NCBI GenBank assembly: GCA_002405805.1
Contig: DHMN01000063.1
Location: forward strand, 1-29,686
Reading direction: 5' to 3'
Length of the DNA: 29,686 bases
Source: Cyanobacteria bacterium UBA4641
GTDB taxonomy: Bacteria > Cyanobacteriota > Vampirovibrionia > Gastranaerophilales > Gastranaerophilaceae
How positions within the stretch are numbered: the first letter of the stretch is position 1; each line of letters opens with the position of its first letter. Below are positions 1-6,942 of the stretch, one piece after another. The translations under genes and the position numbers were made by a program. Below the pieces are notes generated by a model, which did not search any database, was not told the origin of the DNA, and worked only from the letters and a program-made list of their open reading frames with translations.

Positions 1-384
1 ATTATGAGACGTGGTAAAAAATCTTTAGCTGAAAAGATTTTCTACGGCACAATGGAAAGAATTAAAGAAAGAACTAACGAAGACCCAATCGAAATTTTCC
101 AAAAGGCTATGACTAACGCAACCCCATTGCTTGAAGTTAAAGCTCGTCGTATTGGTGGTTCTACTTACCAAGTTCCTATCGAAGTTAAAGCTGATAGAGG
201 ATTTGCACTTTCTTCTTCTTGGTTGATTGAATCAGCTAAGAAAAGAGGCGGTAAATCATTCATTGATAAATTAACTAACGAATTAATCGACGCTTCAAAC
301 GGTCAAGGTGCAGCTTGCAAAAAACGTGAAGATACTCACAAAATGGCAGAAGCTAACAAAGCTTTCGCTCACTACAGATACTAA
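1..384 (+). CDS. rpsG: 30S ribosomal protein S7, 5'-truncated by window edge
   Basis: S7 binds the 3' major domain of 16S rRNA and helps form the mRNA exit/E-site region of the small subunit. The reading frame is open from base 1, so the Met at base 4 is internal: S7 proteins are about 156 residues and only 127 are present, so roughly the first 29 lie outside the window. Recognisable S7 stretches are MRRGKKSLAEKI near the left edge, the VKARRIGGSTYQVP block, and the C-terminal ANKAFAHYRY ending. The gene is followed at once by a strong terminator instead of fusA, so S7 ends its transcription unit here. Identification is secure; only the N-terminus is unseen. Confidence 0.97.
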   Translation: MMRRGKKSLAEKIFYGTMERIKERTNEDPIEIFQKAMTNATPLLEVKARRIGGSTYQVPIEVKADRGFALSSSWLIESAKKRGGKSFIDKLTNELIDASNGQGAACKKREDTHKMAEANKAFAHYRY

Positions 385-405
385 TTTTTTAGTTAATAAA
401 AATTT

Positions 406-438
406 AGCAGACATGTTGTATAGCATGTCTGCTTTTTT
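406..438 (+). terminator. Rho-independent terminator of rpsG
   Basis: A perfect 10-bp stem, AGCAGACATG (406-415) with CATGTCTGCT (424-433) around an 8-base loop, runs straight into six T's. On the minus strand the stem is followed by a T-rich stretch (AAATTTTTATT), so it may also stop the convergent gene that ends at 456. Confidence 0.9.
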
Positions 439-455
439 AATATTCAATGGGAATT

Positions 456-2060
456 TTATACCCTGATATTTTTAAGGTCATTTTCAGGGGTCGTAGTAGT
501 TTTTATATTGTAAGTTTCGCACAATGTGGTGTAAACAGACGGATTGACAGATGTCGGTGCGCATTCATTCATATAGATATTTTTGGCATCCAAGTTTTTC
601 AACCTGATTATTCCTGAGATTGTCATAACATCACATGTTGTAAAGAAAAAGGTTATTCGATTGTCCGTAATTGCCAATTTATCAAACAACAATTTCAAAA
701 CACTCATCGCAATCGGAACATAATTTCCGACATTTACGGTTAAGACATTATCTTTGAAACTTTCATAAGAAAAACTTATGACAAATTCATCATCTTTGAG
801 TTTGCTGAATAATTCTTTGAAATATTCTTTTTGAACCTCTGAATGGGCATCAAACCCGACAATATAAAGTCGCCTAATCTCACCATTATTAACTCTTTTG
901 CAAATATTTTCAAACTGATTTAAGATTTCATCTTTGTTAAACCCTAAATTGGTATCATTTTTGATTTTACCTTTTGAAAAACCTTTTGCATTCAAGGCTG
1001 ATTCTATCACCTCATCATAATTGTTATCAGAAAGTTTTATCACACCATCTGGAACAATATAATCATTTGAAAACAGTCTGCCACGGTAGAAATACTCAGA
1101 ATTTCCGCGCGAATTTTTTGTCAAAAGTATTGCCCCAGGAAAGGTTGCAAAATCTAAGATACAATTTTCTGTCGTATCACCGTAATGACCTTTTAGATGG
1201 TCAAATTTTTGAAAATGACTCAATGCGTGTGTGATTAGCAAATTTGAATGAGTGTAAATGTCGATATCTTTGTCTTTTGTATCCTCTAATATCGCCATCA
1301 AGTCAAAAAAATTGTTCCCTGAAACAAGTATAGCCTTGCCTTTCCTTGTCGAATGAGAAACTTTAACCTTTGAAATTTCTCCAAAAGTAGAAATCAACTG
1401 TTTGCTGATTTCGTGCTGCAATTCATTATCTAATTTTGAGAGTTTATCAATTTGCGAAATTAAATTTTCACTATCAATGTTTTTAGAATTGAACAAATTC
1501 AAAGTTTCAAGCAACTCATGGAAAGTATTGTTATGGAATTTGCCAAAATCGTTCAATTTAATCAAATTCAGGCTGACACTTTTTAAAATAATTACCAAAA
1601 TACTAACCATATTTTTCTGCTTAGTTGATGTTTTTTGATATTTGGCAAAGAAAATCTTCTCACCTAGCGCGATTGCTTTTGAAAGATTTGTTTTTTCATT
1701 GAATTTAATTTGCCTATTGAGTAATTTCCTTGGCAAATTCTGTTTTTGGCAAATATCAGAATAAATTCGCAAAGTTTCCTGCAAGATGTAATATTCTTTT
1801 AGAATTATTGAATAGAGCTGATTTTCGCTAAATTCATTAACAGACACCATACTTGCAATTATTTGCGTTATTTCAAGTTTAATATTTTTGTTGTTCGCAC
1901 CACATTCCTCCAGTTTTAGCATATAATATGCTATTTGCTGGAGAAAACTTAGAGAAAGCTCTTCCAGTGCTACAATTGCAGGCGAAATAGAACAAGCACC
2001 TCTTGCACTACATTCGTTCACTTCATTATAAGTTGTTTTATATTGATTATTGTTTTGCAT
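456..2060 (-). CDS. Degenerate hybrid-cluster protein (HCP/prismane) homologue
   Basis: This 534-residue protein aligns along its length with hybrid-cluster protein (hydroxylamine/NO reductase): the segment from about 243 to 314 (LVSG..., IYTH..., FATFPGAILLT) and the C-terminus (NPSVYTTL..., TTTTPENDLKNI) are clear family blocks. By alignment with remembered E. coli Hcp, the hybrid-cluster ligands are mostly gone: the His is kept (H271), but the Glu/Cys ligands become D303, S317, F403, Y432, Y447 and D477. The N-terminal four-Cys cluster is reduced to C17 and C23 in CSARGACS. It should therefore not hold the usual 4Fe-2S-2O cluster, and hydroxylamine or NO reduction is unlikely. It starts inside the end of the glutaredoxin gene (14-base overlap), which implies coupled translation and perhaps a shared thiol/redox role. 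Fold assignment is confident; function is unknown. Confidence 0.8.
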   Translation of the reverse strand: MQNNNQYKTTYNEVNECSARGACSISPAIVALEELSLSFLQQIAYYMLKLEECGANNKNIKLEITQIIASMVSVNEFSENQLYSIILKEYYILQETLRIYSDICQKQNLPRKLLNRQIKFNEKTNLSKAIALGEKIFFAKYQKTSTKQKNMVSILVIILKSVSLNLIKLNDFGKFHNNTFHELLETLNLFNSKNIDSENLISQIDKLSKLDNELQHEISKQLISTFGEISKVKVSHSTRKGKAILVSGNNFFDLMAILEDTKDKDIDIYTHSNLLITHALSHFQKFDHLKGHYGDTTENCILDFATFPGAILLTKNSRGNSEYFYRGRLFSNDYIVPDGVIKLSDNNYDEVIESALNAKGFSKGKIKNDTNLGFNKDEILNQFENICKRVNNGEIRRLYIVGFDAHSEVQKEYFKELFSKLKDDEFVISFSYESFKDNVLTVNVGNYVPIAMSVLKLLFDKLAITDNRITFFFTTCDVMTISGIIRLKNLDAKNIYMNECAPTSVNPSVYTTLCETYNIKTTTTPENDLKNIRV

Positions 2061-2298
2061 AATTCTTCCTATCCATATTTTTTAGATATTTGATTATTTC
2101 TTCGGATTCATAAATTTTATCATCAGTTTCTTCGTTGTATAAAAATGGAACTTGGTCAACTCCGCCGATTGTGAGAAGTCTAAGCGCATTATCGTTGTTT
2201 ATTGTGTCAAATTTATGGAATTTGATATTGTTTTCTTTCATAAAATCCATAACTTTCCTGCAGTATGGACAGCTTTCAAGAATAAATAAGTCTAGCAT
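2047..2298 (-). CDS. Glutaredoxin-like thiol oxidoreductase
   Basis: An 83-residue glutaredoxin of normal length. The dithiol active site CPYC is at residues 10-13, and the cis-proline loop is present as VDQVPF near residue 56. A glutathione-type groove is suggested by the following EES/EEIIKYL helix, as in NrdH/GrxC-like proteins. It would reduce disulfides or mixed disulfides in the cytoplasm. The start is fixed by a strong ribosome binding site AAAGGAGG (2303-2310). Its last codons overlap the beginning of the HCP-like gene, so the two form a minus-strand operon, and the partner protein with its two remaining N-terminal cysteines is a plausible substrate (inference). Confidence 0.9.
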   Translation of the reverse strand: MLDLFILESCPYCRKVMDFMKENNIKFHKFDTINNDNALRLLTIGGVDQVPFLYNEETDDKIYESEEIIKYLKNMDRKNYAKQ

Positions 2299-2390
2299 TA
2301 TTCCTCCTTTTGTTAATTATGACAATCTAGGGTGAGCGAAAATTACAGTTTTTTAAATTGCCCTTGTGATTATTTTTCAAAGTTTATTAT

Positions 2391-2417
2391 GTCACCCTGA
2401 ACTTGTTTCAGGGTCTC
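2391..2417. repeat. Palindromic repeat copy 1 (CC type)
   Basis: GTCACCCTGAAC, a short TTG loop, then TTTCAGGGTCTC. It is one of a family seen here with arms of the form GTCA-NN-CTGAA and TTCAG-N'N'-TCTC. It lies between divergent genes, and no T-run follows. Confidence 0.85.
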
Positions 2418-2474
2418 AAATATAACAAAACAGTCAGAATTATCCTGCTTGGTTAATTGCAAAATAATGATTTT

Positions 2475-2480
2475 TATACT
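2475..2480 (+). promoter_or_regulatory. -10 box of wecB, leaderless-type spacing
   Basis: TATACT ends only 11 bases before the wecB ATG (2492), so transcription should start within about 5 bases of the start codon. No Shine-Dalgarno sequence is present in the AACTACAGCT in front of the ATG. No good -35 box is visible. Confidence 0.5.
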
Positions 2481-2491
2481 AAACTACAGCT

Positions 2492-3625
2492 ATGAATAAG
2501 AAGAATATATTATTTGTTTTTGGAACAAGACCTGAAGTTATCAAACTTGCACCGGTCATTTTAGAGCTAAAAAAATATCCTGATAAATACAGGGTTATTA
2601 TTTGTAATACTGAACAGCAAAAAGAGTTGTCAAACCAAACTTTGGCATATTTTGGTTTAAAAGCCGACATCAACTTGGACTGCATGAGAGAAAATCAAAC
2701 TCTTGTAGAAATTCAATCAAGAATTTTGACATCTTTAGACAAAGTTTTTGCAGATAATAAAGTTGATGCAACTATTGTTCAGGGTGATACAATGACTGTT
2801 TTGTGCGGAGCATTAACAAGTTTTTACAGGAAAATTCCTGTATTTCATGTAGAGGCTGGCTTGCGTTCGTATGATATTTATGAACCGTTTCCAGAAGAGG
2901 TTATGCGACAAATGACTTCTCGAGTTGCACAATTGCATTTCGCCCCAACTGAGAAAAACAGAAAAGCTTTGTTAAAAGAAGATATTTCAGAATCAAAAAT
3001 CCACGTGACAGGTAATACTGTTATCGATGCATTGTTCTGTTTATCAGAAAACACAATGTCTCAAGCAAAAGCTTTTTATGAAGAACAAAATATACCTGTA
3101 GATGATAAATTGGTACTAATTACGGTTCACAGAAGAGAAAATCACGGAGAAAGAATTGACCGTATTTTGGACGCTTTGGAATATTTAATCAAAAAGTATT
3201 CAGACCACCATTTTGTTATTCCGGTTCACCCAAACCCAAATGTAAAATGCAAAATTTATTCAAGATTGGGCGATTATGAGAATGTATCATTGTTAAAACC
3301 ATTGGATTATCCGTATTTGGTTTACTTGATGAAAAATGCTAAATTAATTTTGACAGATTCCGGCGGAATCCAAGAAGAAGCGCCATCATTTGGTTGCCCA
3401 ACCCTTGTTATGCGCTATGAAACAGAACGCCAAGAAGGAATTGATGCAGGAGTATCTGTTCTTGTGGGTGCTGATTATGACAAGATTACATCTTACGCAT
3501 CAGAAATTTTGTCAAAGACTCGCCAAGAAACAAGATTAAAAGCACAAAACCCTTATGGTGTCGGCGATTCTGCTAAGACCATAGAGCATTTGATTAACGA
3601 ATATTTTGCAGCCGACAATATTTAG
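2492..3625 (+). CDS. wecB: UDP-N-acetylglucosamine 2-epimerase (non-hydrolysing)
   Basis: Interconverts UDP-GlcNAc and UDP-ManNAc in the cytoplasm, supplying ManNAc units for surface polysaccharides. The 377-residue length is normal. Family motifs in order are FGTRPEVIKLAP (R13), VQGDT with D99, HVEAGLRS with E121, FPEEVMRQ (E135/E136), TVHRRENHGE with H213, HPNP near 246, and the UDP-binding TDSGGIQEEAPSFG block at 288-301 followed by TERQEG. The residues expected to act in the epimerase (the D, E, E and H above) are all present, so the enzyme should be active. It stands alone with its own terminator and no neighbouring polysaccharide genes. The start has no ribosome binding site (see the -10 entry). 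Confidence 0.96.
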   Translation: MNKKNILFVFGTRPEVIKLAPVILELKKYPDKYRVIICNTEQQKELSNQTLAYFGLKADINLDCMRENQTLVEIQSRILTSLDKVFADNKVDATIVQGDTMTVLCGALTSFYRKIPVFHVEAGLRSYDIYEPFPEEVMRQMTSRVAQLHFAPTEKNRKALLKEDISESKIHVTGNTVIDALFCLSENTMSQAKAFYEEQNIPVDDKLVLITVHRRENHGERIDRILDALEYLIKKYSDHHFVIPVHPNPNVKCKIYSRLGDYENVSLLKPLDYPYLVYLMKNAKLILTDSGGIQEEAPSFGCPTLVMRYETERQEGIDAGVSVLVGADYDKITSYASEILSKTRQETRLKAQNPYGVGDSAKTIEHLINEYFAADNI

Positions 3626-3670
3626 TATTGAATTAGGTCATTATGAAAAGTTAGAAAAGGCATGTGTTAA

Positions 3671-3706
3671 AAAGCAGGGTGGGCTAGTGAGCCACCCTGC
3701 TTTTTT
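3671..3706 (+). terminator. Strong Rho-independent terminator of wecB
   Basis: The GC-rich stem GCAGGGTGG (3674-3682) pairs with CCACCCTGC (3692-3700) and is followed by six T's. A run of A's in front could make it work in both directions. Confidence 0.93.
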
Positions 3707-3718
3707 GATTTTTATGTT

Positions 3719-3742
3719 GTCATTCTCATTCTGAATTCGTTT
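3719..3742. repeat. Palindromic repeat fragment (degenerate)
   Basis: GTCATTCTCATTCTGAATTCG looks like a decayed copy of the TT-type repeat: the GTCATTCT start and TTCTGAA arm are recognisable but the second arm is lost. Confidence 0.5.
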
Positions 3743-3772
3743 AAAAATTTCAAATTGAACAAGTAGGTCTAT

Positions 3773-3800
3773 GTCATTCTGAACTTGATTCAGAATCTTT
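3773..3800. repeat. Palindromic repeat copy (TT type)
   Basis: GTCATTCTGAAC, TTG loop, ATTCAGAATCTT. The flank just before it (AATTGAACA..AGGTCTATGT) is shared with the copy at 14444, so more than the palindrome itself is repeated. Confidence 0.85.
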
Positions 3801-3850
3801 TCAATAATCATTATTAAGCTAAGTAATCATTGCTAAATCCATAATTGGAA

Positions 3851-3878
3851 ATGACCCTGAAACGAGTTCAGGGTGACA
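3851..3878. repeat. Palindromic repeat copy (CC type, inverted)
   Basis: Read on the minus strand this is GTCACCCTGAAC, TCG, TTTCAGGGTCAT, so it is the CC-type repeat in the opposite orientation to its neighbours at 3773 and 3719. Confidence 0.85.
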
Positions 3879-3898
3879 ATGTTTCTCTTGTTCAGTTA

Positions 3899-3967
3899 GA
3901 GATTCTGAATAGCAAGAAAATTTTATGCTCACAATGTTCGCATAAATTTTCTAAGCTTTCAGAATGA
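3899..3967. repeat. Long-armed palindromic repeat (TT type)
   Basis: The usual outer arms (AGATTCTGAA and TTCAGAATGAC) enclose about 50 extra bases that also pair: AGCAAGAAAATTTTATGC faces GCATAAATTTTCTAAGCT. The result is an imperfect hairpin of roughly 28 bp with an 11-base loop, the largest in this window. Confidence 0.8.
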
Positions 3968-3989
3968 CATGTTTTTTGTCTTTTCATTG

Positions 3990-4009
3990 GTCGGCATTGG
4001 TTTACCGAC
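3990..4009 (-). terminator. Possible weak terminator of the large minus-strand gene
   Basis: GTCGG/CCGAC hairpin just downstream of the stop at 4036 on the minus strand. The stem is short and not followed by a proper T-run, so this is a low-confidence call. Confidence 0.25.
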
Positions 4010-4035
4010 ACAACTTTTTAAAAGCTTAACTCTCA

Positions 4036-6186
4036 TTACGCACTTTGGTTGAATTTGAATGTTCTATCAATGTTTTTAGAAATTACATTCTTAATAGAAT
4101 CATATTCAGTTTGCAATGAAGTATGTTCTGTATCGATATTTTTCAATTCAATATCATAAATATTGTCTTTTGCTTCAATATCGTTCATTGCTCTGTTGTA
4201 TTCAGCCTCAGCCTTGGTTACAGCTGCATCGTCAGTTTCTTCTGTAATTTTAGTACAAGATTTGTAATCTAAACTGTTCCAGTTGTATGATTTGTCAACT
4301 TGTTCAAGAGTTACGATACCACTTTCTAGGGCATATTCCATCCATTGAGAAGATGATGCCAAACCGTTTTCAATGGCTTTGTAACCTTGTTGCATTCTTT
4401 TGAACATGTTTGTGTACCATTGAGCCTTTGTATCGGCATTGTCTTTGTTTGATGTATCGTTAGAATCAACCCATGCATATTTTGGAGTACCATTGTTTTC
4501 AATCATTGTTTCAACAATGTGTTCTTTGATGATTGTATTGAAACTTTCAGATTGAGTTAAATTTGCTTGTTTCAAATATTGAAGAATGAAATCGATATCT
4601 GTTAAGTTTTCAGGAGTTACTGTAACTTGTTTTGTTTCACCATTTTCATCAATATATGAAATTACTTTATTGCTTTGCAAATCTTCAACAACTTGATTTT
4701 TAGATGTGCTATCAAAAATAGTATCTAAGAAGGTATCTTTTGCAGTCTGGTAGTTGGTTAATTGTTGTGCAAGCGTTACATTCTCCAACCCCGGGATATA
4801 TGCACTCAAATCAATACCCATCGCATCAAGTTCATTTGAGGTTCCGGCTTTATCAATCAAGATTTGTGCAAATTTTTCTTTGTTTACAGTGTTCATAATA
4901 CTGTTGATAATATCATCTGCCAAGTCATTGTAATATTTTTTTACTTCAGATGCGTCTGTGCTATTATAGATACCACCTTCAAAAACTTGATAAGGGCTAT
5001 CTTCAGTACCATCACCTGTCAAACTAAAGAAAGAGTTTGAATTTTCTGAATCGATAGTCTCATTGTAGTATAAGTTATTTACAAAATCTTTGAAAGATAC
5101 ACCATCTTCAATAGCTTTATCGATAGATGTTTCCTTTACTGCATAACCTAAAGTTCTTGAATTAGTTTCTGATTCTGATGTAGTTTGACCGCCTGTTGTA
5201 TATTCACAACTTTTAACTTTACCGGTTGATTTATCTACAACGATTTTTACATCACCATCAATTGTATATGTAATAGTACCGGCATCTTTATCTTCAGCTG
5301 CTGACAAATCAATTGCATCTGCTCTTTGAATACCACTAATGTCTGTGTCTGAGCCATCTGCATTATGCATTGTTCTTTCTGTATATTTGATATTATCAAT
5401 TTTAGCTTTCAATGAATTATAATCAGTTTCTGAAATTAATCCTTCATTTTTTAATTTATCAATATTGTAATTGTTAGAATTTGAACCTTGAAATGCATCT
5501 TTGAAGGCTTGAATACTTGAACTTGTAATAGTGTAAGTATTTCCAACTGTAATATTATCACCGTCAAGTCCTAGATTTAATGTATCTACAGGGCTATTTA
5601 CAAAATAACTTTTCATTGCAGTGCTAACTGCTTTATTTAAGTTTACAGTTTCTTTTACGAAATCTTTGTAGCTTTCTTGGAAGTTTTGAAGTTCTAAAGA
5701 AGATTCAAAACTGCTGTATTGTTCATAGTATGATTTCAAATCTTCAACACTGATATTGTTGAAAGGTGATGGATATGCATCATTTTTCATAGCACCAACA
5801 TTTTCAAAATAAGTAGTTGTGTATTCCAAACCATGAGCTTGTAAATATTTGTTCAAGTTGCCGCCTGCATTTTTGAACATAGCAGCTTCTGATTCGCTAA
5901 CCAACAATTGACCTGATGCGTTAGACAAACCGTATTGAGTATTGTATGAGCTGTATGCTGTCAATGCGTTGAATGTCAAATTTTGAGACACAGCTTCACC
6001 GTTCACATCATAGTTAGAGAACTTCATTGTAGCATTATTCAATGCATTGATGTAGTTTTCACTAGCTTGTGAACTTTGAGTTGATAAGCGCATTTTAGCA
6101 TTGTTGATAGTTTGAGACCTCAACTCATTATCAGCCAATCTAGCTGTGATTGTTAATAATCTAGCTTGTGATGCTGCCATTCCCAT
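4036..6186 (-). CDS. Large MGMAASQARLL-type protein, probable surface/filament-like protein
   Basis: I do not know its function. The chosen start gives 716 residues beginning MGMAASQARLLTITARLAD; an upstream in-frame ATG at 6243 would add 19 basic residues but would not fit the family N-terminus I remember, and AAAGGA lies 12 bases ahead of the chosen ATG. The N-terminal ~80 residues are helical and rich in Q, N, S and A; the middle is acidic, Thr/Ser/Asn-rich and beta-like; the last ~60 residues form a heptad-like helix (AEAEYNRAMNDIEAKD to NVISKNIDRTFKF). No signal peptide or membrane span is seen. Helical ends around a variable middle recall flagellin- or hook-like secreted filament proteins, but no such family motif is present. 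It lies in the same orientation as the small Ser/Gly/Cys protein upstream. Confidence 0.75.
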   Translation of the reverse strand: MGMAASQARLLTITARLADNELRSQTINNAKMRLSTQSSQASENYINALNNATMKFSNYDVNGEAVSQNLTFNALTAYSSYNTQYGLSNASGQLLVSESEAAMFKNAGGNLNKYLQAHGLEYTTTYFENVGAMKNDAYPSPFNNISVEDLKSYYEQYSSFESSLELQNFQESYKDFVKETVNLNKAVSTAMKSYFVNSPVDTLNLGLDGDNITVGNTYTITSSSIQAFKDAFQGSNSNNYNIDKLKNEGLISETDYNSLKAKIDNIKYTERTMHNADGSDTDISGIQRADAIDLSAAEDKDAGTITYTIDGDVKIVVDKSTGKVKSCEYTTGGQTTSESETNSRTLGYAVKETSIDKAIEDGVSFKDFVNNLYYNETIDSENSNSFFSLTGDGTEDSPYQVFEGGIYNSTDASEVKKYYNDLADDIINSIMNTVNKEKFAQILIDKAGTSNELDAMGIDLSAYIPGLENVTLAQQLTNYQTAKDTFLDTIFDSTSKNQVVEDLQSNKVISYIDENGETKQVTVTPENLTDIDFILQYLKQANLTQSESFNTIIKEHIVETMIENNGTPKYAWVDSNDTSNKDNADTKAQWYTNMFKRMQQGYKAIENGLASSSQWMEYALESGIVTLEQVDKSYNWNSLDYKSCTKITEETDDAAVTKAEAEYNRAMNDIEAKDNIYDIELKNIDTEHTSLQTEYDSIKNVISKNIDRTFKFNQSA

Positions 6187-6328
6187 AGTAAAGCTTGTTC
6201 CTTTCGTTTTCCTTAAAACTTTTCTTATTCTTATAATCGGCATTTTCCCCTGAAACTTTAGGATTTTGAGGGGTTTTGTTAAGATTTTGTAACATAAATT
6301 TCTAATAAAATTTAAGAAAAATTTTCAA

Positions 6329-6358
6329 CAAAAAAGGGCGGATAAAAAATCCGTCCTT
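6329..6358 (-). terminator. Terminator of the small Ser/Gly/Cys-rich gene
   Basis: On the minus strand AAGGACGGAT pairs with ATCCGCCCTT (one A-C mismatch) around a T5 loop and is followed by a run of T's. It lies 34 bases beyond the stop of the gene at 6392. Confidence 0.7.
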
Positions 6359-6391
6359 AAATTATCATCCATCATATATTAAACTTTTTTA

Positions 6392-6754
6392 TTAACCCAT
6401 AGAAGAGAATGAACCTGAACAGCTGCCACAAGATGAACCGCTGAATGATGCACCTGAATCAACTCCGCCTGCAGAAAATCCGCAATCACCAAGAACTGCT
6501 ACTGCTGCAGAAAAATCGCTCATAAAACCTGAGTCTGAATCAGAAAAACTTTCGTTTGCATACATTGCATAGTCAACAGCTGTCGGATTAGAAGAAACAT
6601 AAGTATCATATTCACCAACTGTCAACAAGCTTTTTGCATTACCAAAACCCATTGCCAAAATACCTGAGTTTTCAACCGGATTATTCTTTTTAACATTAGC
6701 ACTTTTATTAGTTGCTGCGGTCTTTGTTGCTTTGTCTCCGAATAATAATATCAT
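6392..6754 (-). CDS. Small protein with Ser/Gly/Cys-rich C-terminal tail
   Basis: A 120-residue protein of unknown function. The N-terminal half is Asn/Lys-rich and soluble (MILLFGDKATKTAATNKSA...), the middle contains Tyr-rich and Ser/Asp-rich stretches, and the last 30 residues are almost only Ser, Gly, Ala, Phe and Cys with C91, C109 and C112 (GSSCGSCSGSFSSMG at the end). It has no signal peptide. A good ribosome binding site (TTAGGAG about 6 bases upstream of the ATG) and its own terminator support a real gene. Such tails occur in structural or adhesive proteins and in some modified-peptide precursors, but no modification enzyme is encoded nearby, so neither role can be assigned. Confidence 0.75.
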   Translation of the reverse strand: MILLFGDKATKTAATNKSANVKKNNPVENSGILAMGFGNAKSLLTVGEYDTYVSSNPTAVDYAMYANESFSDSDSGFMSDFSAAVAVLGDCGFSAGGVDSGASFSGSSCGSCSGSFSSMG

Positions 6755-6942
6755 CTCTGTCTCCTAATATCTCATATTCTTTACACTAATATAAAGTTTT
6801 TCAAATTTGTCTAATTTCAGCATGGATGTTTTTCGTTACAAAAGTTAATAAATATTTCGACCTCCATGTCTAAATCAAAAGGTTGATGCACATGCTAAAT
6901 AAAGATTGTAGTATATATGTGTAGATTAGGGAGGTAAGAGAA

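Larger units (their letters stand above)
3626..4035. other. Gene-free island between wecB and the large minus-strand gene
   Basis: 410 bases with no credible coding frame. It holds the wecB terminator, then at least four copies or fragments of the palindromic repeat family in both orientations, including one long-armed form, and a weak hairpin near the end of the convergent gene. No other RNA gene or regulatory site is evident. Confidence 0.8.

Noticed and set aside
2391..2417. Palindromic repeat as a Rho-independent terminator
   Set aside because: It has no T-run on either strand, and other copies of the same palindrome sit in places with separate terminators, so it is better read as a repeat element.
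3719..3970. CRISPR array in the repeat cluster
   Set aside because: The copies differ in orientation and arm sequence, spacing is irregular, and no cas gene is near.
6187..6243. Upstream start of the MGMAASQARLL protein
   Set aside because: The 19 added residues are basic and precede a far better match to the remembered family N-terminus. The upstream ATG has an AGGGG in front, so it is not excluded, only less likely.
6392..6754. Thiopeptide or lanthipeptide precursor
   Set aside because: The tail is Ser/Cys-rich, but there is no leader-core boundary, no modification, protease or transport gene nearby, and only three Cys residues.
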